Below are positions 62,977-64,000 of a stretch of DNA of 64,000 bases, one piece after another. Below the pieces are notes generated by a model. That model did no database searches. It worked only from the letters and a program-made list of their open reading frames with translations, and was not told the origin of the DNA. The position numbers were made by a program, and so were the translations under genes. Within the stretch, counting starts at the first letter, position 1. Every line of letters starts with the position of its first letter. Source of the stretch: Neospora caninum Liverpool (lineage: Eukaryota > Apicomplexa > Conoidasida > Eucoccidiorida > Sarcocystidae); NCBI RefSeq assembly GCF_000208865.1, contig NC_018390.1, positions 4,544,270 to 4,608,269 of the forward strand, in the 5' to 3' direction.

Positions 62977-64000
62977 CACACGCAGTTGGTTTTCTTGCCG
63001 GTCGATAGTGCCTGTCCTTCCCCTCAGAATGCGTCTCGCCAGTGAGGGGTCCTCGCGTCAAAAATATGCCGCCGTGGAACACATTCGAACTCGACTCGAC
63101 TCGGCCGTTTTGAGCCCGTGGCAGCCGTAGAAAGAACCCTCCACCTCCGAGATTTGTGGACAAAAACGGCCCACTGCGGGGAGGTACAACGCTCCAGAGC
63201 GGCAGTCGGTTGGTCCACCGAGAACCAGCGTCATCAGGTGACACGTCCCTCATGCCTGGTATCGCCGGTTGCAGTTTCAGTGTGCTCTATAGAGAATCGC
63301 TGACGTTTTACTGGGAGCACGATGCACCGCTTTGCCTGAGCGCCTATCATCTGTTAGCCCTCTCCAGCTGTGGAAGTAGGTTGCTTAGACGATGGTTAAA
63401 TGGTTAATCCTTACTCTCACGAGTTGTTGAGGCAGTGGCCGTAGCCACTACACTTTTGTGATTCTTTACCAACAGATTCCACGAATACCGTGCCATGCGT
63501 TTCTACCGAAGTTTCCTCGTAAAGGCAGCCAGCTGACATCTCTTTGGACAGACATGCCTTTTGCAAAGTATCTCTTGGTGAATCTGTCGAGCGGGTCTTC
63601 CGCTTTTGTGCCCGTGCTGCTCCAATGAGGGGCAGTTCGTGTTAATCACGTTTCAGATGCGCTTCTGGAAGAGATTATGCTCAATAGGTCGTGTCCCCGA
63701 TAGAGAATGCCATGTTTCGCCAGGCAGCTCTACTGGTTGTCGTCGTGGATTTCAACAAGTCGTTCGTTTTGGCGTTCTTCGCAGTCACAAGTAAACAAGA
63801 GCGGAGTGCTCTTATGCATAGATGTATGTTAGTGTGTGACAAAAAGAAAACCTCTGCACACGTAACATTATATATTACATCAGTGGTGAACGGGTATTTG
63901 CTTAGGTGCTGACCGGTCGTGCTTCACAGCGAGAAAGCGAAGAAACCTGCTGTGGCTGACGAGGCGTTTTTTTCTGCGTTTGACTAGAACCACGGTGTAG
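62977..64000. other. Downstream region; possible start of another secreted protein near 63712
   Basis: No clear gene. At 63712 an ATG opens a hydrophobic N-terminus (MFRQAALLVVVVDFNKSFVL then AFFAV) that could be a signal peptide of a gene continuing past the window edge. The frame runs to a stop at 63912 through less convincing sequence, so an intron would be needed. Confidence 0.25.

Overview
This is nuclear DNA of a coccidian apicomplexan, of the Toxoplasma/Hammondia/Neospora type. The evidence is intron-rich genes with GT..AG splice sites on both strands, GC-balanced exons, many TA microsatellites in introns, frequent TGCATGC motifs, long Ser/Arg/Glu-rich inserts in conserved proteins, and a tail-anchored Elp3, which is described for Toxoplasma. 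The species cannot be fixed from sequence alone. Two 100-N assembly gaps lie at 7402-7501 and 45402-45501. Unless noted as uncertain, exon models below keep reading phase across every junction.

Layout. 2-906 (+): 3' part of an unrecognised gene. 5698-2871 (-): membrane-associated GNAT acetyltransferase. 7832-9451 (+): divergent cytochrome c. 15088-10681 (-): methionine aminopeptidase 2. 15089-21416: mostly non-coding, with one small membrane protein gene at 19720-19980 (+). 27284-21417 (-): very large low-complexity protein with a C-terminal membrane anchor. 33117-27517 (-): AAAP-family amino acid transporter with an insertion of about 340 residues. 33118-37745: long region with no convincing gene. 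37746-44681 (+): Elp3 with a C-terminal membrane anchor. 45233-45793: inverted repeat around a gap. 46665-49951 (+): PDCD2/Tsr4-like protein. 51147-50234 (-): predicted type I membrane protein. 52030-52100 (+): tRNA-Cys(GCA). 52917-55234 (+): Gfo/Idh/MocA-like protein lacking the EKP motif. 57703-60590 (+): ribosomal protein uS5 (RPS2), with a 241-bp tandem repeat in an intron. 61413-62976 (+): predicted secreted helical protein.

How genes relate. Most are housekeeping genes with separate promoters. The clearest functional link is between PDCD2/Tsr4 and RPS2: in yeast and human this family is the dedicated chaperone of uS5. The two genes lie about 8 kb apart on the same strand, and both have a TRP-2-type motif (T/C-GCATGC-G/A, described for Toxoplasma ribosomal protein promoters) upstream. 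Elp3 and RPS2 are, to my recollection, also close together on Toxoplasma chromosome IX. No CRISPR array, insertion sequence or prokaryote-like operon is visible.
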